Assembly (NCBI GenBank): GCA_031082125.1
Contig: JAVHLM010000019.1
Span: 1 to 64,000 of the forward strand
Length of the DNA stretch: 64,000 bases
Reading direction: 5' to 3'
DNA from: Candidatus Eremiobacterota bacterium
Lineage (GTDB): Bacteria; Vulcanimicrobiota; CADAWZ01; Ess09-12
The notes beneath the pieces were generated by a model. It was not told where the DNA came from. It saw nothing but the letters and a program-made list of their open reading frames with translations, and searched no databases. Shown in pieces: positions 62,372 through 64,000 of this stretch; within the stretch, counting starts at the first letter, position 1; each line of letters starts with the position of its first letter. Position numbers and translations under genes: made by a program.

Positions 62372-63136
62372 TCACCTCCCATGACTCACCTGGAGGCATT
62401 CCTTCACCGGGCCGAAGGAGCGGCGGTGGACAGGAAGGACTCCCCGCTCCCTGAGAGCTCTCAGGTGCTCTGCCGTGGGATATCCCTTATGGCGTGAGAA
62501 GCCGTACCCTGGGTACTGCCTCTCATACCCCTCCATGATGGCATCTCTGGTGGTCTTTGCCATGATCGATGCGCAGGCTATGGAGAAAGAGAGGGAATCG
62601 CCTTTCACAACGGCCTGCTGCGCCCCATTGAAACCGGGAAGGGTGAAAAGCCCGTCAACAATGAGCAGGTCCGGCATGAGCGGAAGCTCCCTCACCGCGC
62701 GGGCCATGGCTTCGAGAGAAGCCCTGTGCACGTTGAGGGAATCTATTTCGTAGTGCTCGACGATGCCGATTCCCACGGCCGCTGCATGGGAGCGGATCCA
62801 CCGTGACAGCTGAAGCCTTTCCCCCTCCAGCAGCTTTTTGGAGTCGTCCACAAAAGGGATAAAGGGGGCATCGGTGAAAACAACCGCTGATGCCACCACG
62901 GGGCCGGCAAGAGGCCCCCTTCCGGACTCATCAAGGCCTGCAATAACCCTGCAGCCTCCCTTTCCCCTTTCATAGCCCTGAAGCTCCCTTATCCTGATGC
63001 GCTCCCGCTCCAGGAAATCCAGGCATTCCCGCGGCAGCTCAGTACCGCAGGGGCCTTTCTCAGAGGATGCGGCGGGGAATTCCCCCCCCACATCGTACCG
63101 AGCGGCAAGCAGAGAGAAAATACCCTTACGCGTCAT
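62372..63136 (-). CDS. rnhB: ribonuclease HII
   Basis: The protein has 254 residues from the ATG at 63136, with GGAGG close upstream; the frame start at 63172 is less likely. Motifs are GLDESGRGPLAGPVVA (Asp-Glu of the active site), DDSKKL, and a later FSIACASIMAKTTRD. An N-terminal extension of about 50 residues precedes the core, a known variant of this enzyme. It removes ribonucleotides from DNA. Its start lies 11 nt inside ylqF. Confidence 0.93.
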   Translation of the reverse strand: MTRKGIFSLLAARYDVGGEFPAASSEKGPCGTELPRECLDFLERERIRIRELQGYERGKGGCRVIAGLDESGRGPLAGPVVASAVVFTDAPFIPFVDDSKKLLEGERLQLSRWIRSHAAAVGIGIVEHYEIDSLNVHRASLEAMARAVRELPLMPDLLIVDGLFTLPGFNGAQQAVVKGDSLSFSIACASIMAKTTRDAIMEGYERQYPGYGFSRHKGYPTAEHLRALRERGVLPVHRRSFGPVKECLQVSHGR

Positions 63137-63974
63137 GGGGTCCTCCAGGGCTTTCGTGAGGGGGCTCTTCAAGGGTGAAAGGACCGTATGTCCCCTCCCT
63201 GAAGCTCTTTATTACCGAGAGGGCGGTCCTGTGAGCGTCCACCGAGGCTTCCTTTCCTATCAGCCCCATTTTCCTCCCAATCTGTTCCAGCAGCTCAGCA
63301 GGCGGGCCCGTCATGCCCTTAAGGCAGGGGGCTTGCACGGCCGAGAGAAAAGAGAGAATTTTCAGGGCGAGCTCATCAACCGGCAGCAGCTCCTCCCTGA
63401 CGGTGCCTACTGCCGCAAGATGCCAGGCATGCTCTTCGTTGTCCACACGGGGATAGAATATGCCGGGGATATCCAGGAGCTCACCGTTACCAGGAAGGGC
63501 AATCCATTGAAGCCCTCTCGTGACGCCGGGGTTTTTACCTACACGGACGACGTTCCTGCCGGAGAGCCTGTTGATGACACTTGATTTTCCCACGTTGGGG
63601 ATACCCATCACCATAAGCCTGATTTCCTCGTCGCGCCTTCCCCGCTTCTTCCGCGATTCCACCACCTCTCCCCGCCGCTCTTCAATCATCTTCCTGAGCA
63701 TCTTGAAACCCTCACCGGACCTCGACGAGACGGCAAGGCCTTCTCCCTTGAAATAGGAAAGCCACCGGGAAGTGGCCTGCGGAGAGGCAAGATCAGACTT
63801 GTTCAAAAGAAACAGCACCTCGCGACCTGCCAGAATCCCTTCAATCTCAGGGTTCCTTGAGCTTGAGGGGATCCGCGCATCAAGCACCACGAGGACAAGA
63901 TTGACAAGGGGCAGCGATTCTTTCACTACCCTAAGAGCTTTCTTCATGTGGCCGGGGAACCAGGATACTCTCAC
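63126..63974 (-). CDS. ylqF: ribosome biogenesis GTPase YlqF/RbgA
   Basis: The 282-residue protein starts at GTG. It has the circularly permuted G-motif order typical of the family: NKSD, then GIPNVGKSS, then DIPG. The N-terminus VSWFPGHMKKA is diagnostic. It acts late in 50S subunit assembly. The order ylqF-rnhB-yraN is conserved in many bacteria. The first bases after 63974 show nothing usable before the window ends. Confidence 0.92.
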   Translation of the reverse strand: MRVSWFPGHMKKALRVVKESLPLVNLVLVVLDARIPSSSRNPEIEGILAGREVLFLLNKSDLASPQATSRWLSYFKGEGLAVSSRSGEGFKMLRKMIEERRGEVVESRKKRGRRDEEIRLMVMGIPNVGKSSVINRLSGRNVVRVGKNPGVTRGLQWIALPGNGELLDIPGIFYPRVDNEEHAWHLAAVGTVREELLPVDELALKILSFLSAVQAPCLKGMTGPPAELLEQIGRKMGLIGKEASVDAHRTALSVIKSFREGTYGPFTLEEPPHESPGGPHDA

Positions 63975-64000
63975 TCCGGGCCGGCCCTACTTGAGAACCC

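Noticed and set aside
1-64000. CRISPR arrays, rRNA and tRNA genes
   Set aside because: No regularly spaced repeats, no 16S/23S-like blocks and no cloverleaf with a T-arm GGTTCRA pattern was noticed on reading. A tRNA or covariance scan would be decisive.

Overview
The window is about 57-58% GC by eye and comes from a diderm bacterium. It encodes a TolC/HlyD/RND tripartite pump, a periplasmic multihaem cytochrome, a membrane polyferredoxin and many secreted proteins. I cannot name the lineage. Long kinase-TPR proteins, HD-GYP, DUF4912 next to GH57, corrinoid methyltransfer genes and mostly tight collinear operons would fit an uncultivated anaerobic or facultative lineage (Riflebacteria-, Wallbacteria- or Eremiobacterota-like). 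That placement is a guess, not a result. No rRNA, tRNA or CRISPR array was seen. Several promoters are near-consensus sigma-70 with exactly 17-nt spacers.

Layout. 1-7.0 kb, minus strand: an HNH-family (13E12/DUF222-like) protein that lacks its nuclease domain, behind a promoter with a perfect operator-like palindrome, then a giant secreted DUF4347-Ig-TPR-PKD protein. 7.0-10.9 kb: a decayed ORF, a small secreted protein, a toxin-antitoxin pair whose toxin carries a Cys4 knuckle, a radical SAM enzyme, an autonomous membrane micropeptide gene and a zinc-ribbon protein. 11.0-14.1 kb: a three-gene corrinoid methyltransfer operon (corrinoid protein, homocysteine methyltransferase, MttB-like methyltransferase). 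14.2-22.3 kb: a heavy-metal efflux operon with a haem-motif protein and a small Cys/His-rich secreted protein in front, and a TIM-barrel isomerase behind. 22.3-26.7 kb: a divergent YchF-like GTPase, a c7-type cytochrome with polyferredoxin, and an archaeal-type ATPase behind a 31-bp near-palindrome.

26.7-28.6 kb is a degraded accessory patch: the remnant of one HigBA-like module, a second module with a frameshifted toxin and an intact antitoxin, and an IS4-type transposase fragment. 28.6-35.3 kb: a full-length HNH paralogue, a VIT/VWA membrane protein and an ABC exporter. 35.3-43.0 kb, minus strand: hisS-accB-Gfo/Idh oxidoreductase-heparinase-like operon and a large TPR protein. 43.2-52.6 kb, plus strand: a stand-alone GspF N-terminal domain, a B12-binding radical SAM protein, and a five-gene operon DUF4912-GH57-EEP-Fic-PLD. 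52.6-59.5 kb: an Ig-domain secreted protein, a 1567-residue Ser/Thr kinase-TPR protein and an HD-GYP protein. 59.6-64 kb: ComM/YifB, a Pro/Ala-rich membrane protein, and the housekeeping order ylqF-rnhB-yraN.

The best candidate for an undescribed system is the DUF4912-GH57-EEP-Fic-PLD operon (45.1-52.6 kb). It joins glycan branching to a self-inhibited Fic enzyme and two phosphodiesterase-fold proteins, with start/stop overlaps at two of the four junctions, and it has its own strong promoter. That promoter shares an ACTC-N2-GAGT element with the promoters of the DUF234 ATPase and of the giant kinase. Other notable items are the self-contained corrinoid-to-homocysteine module, the DUF4347-Ig-TPR exoprotein, the paralogous pair of TPR proteins with and without a kinase, and the two-layer decay of a toxin-antitoxin locus.
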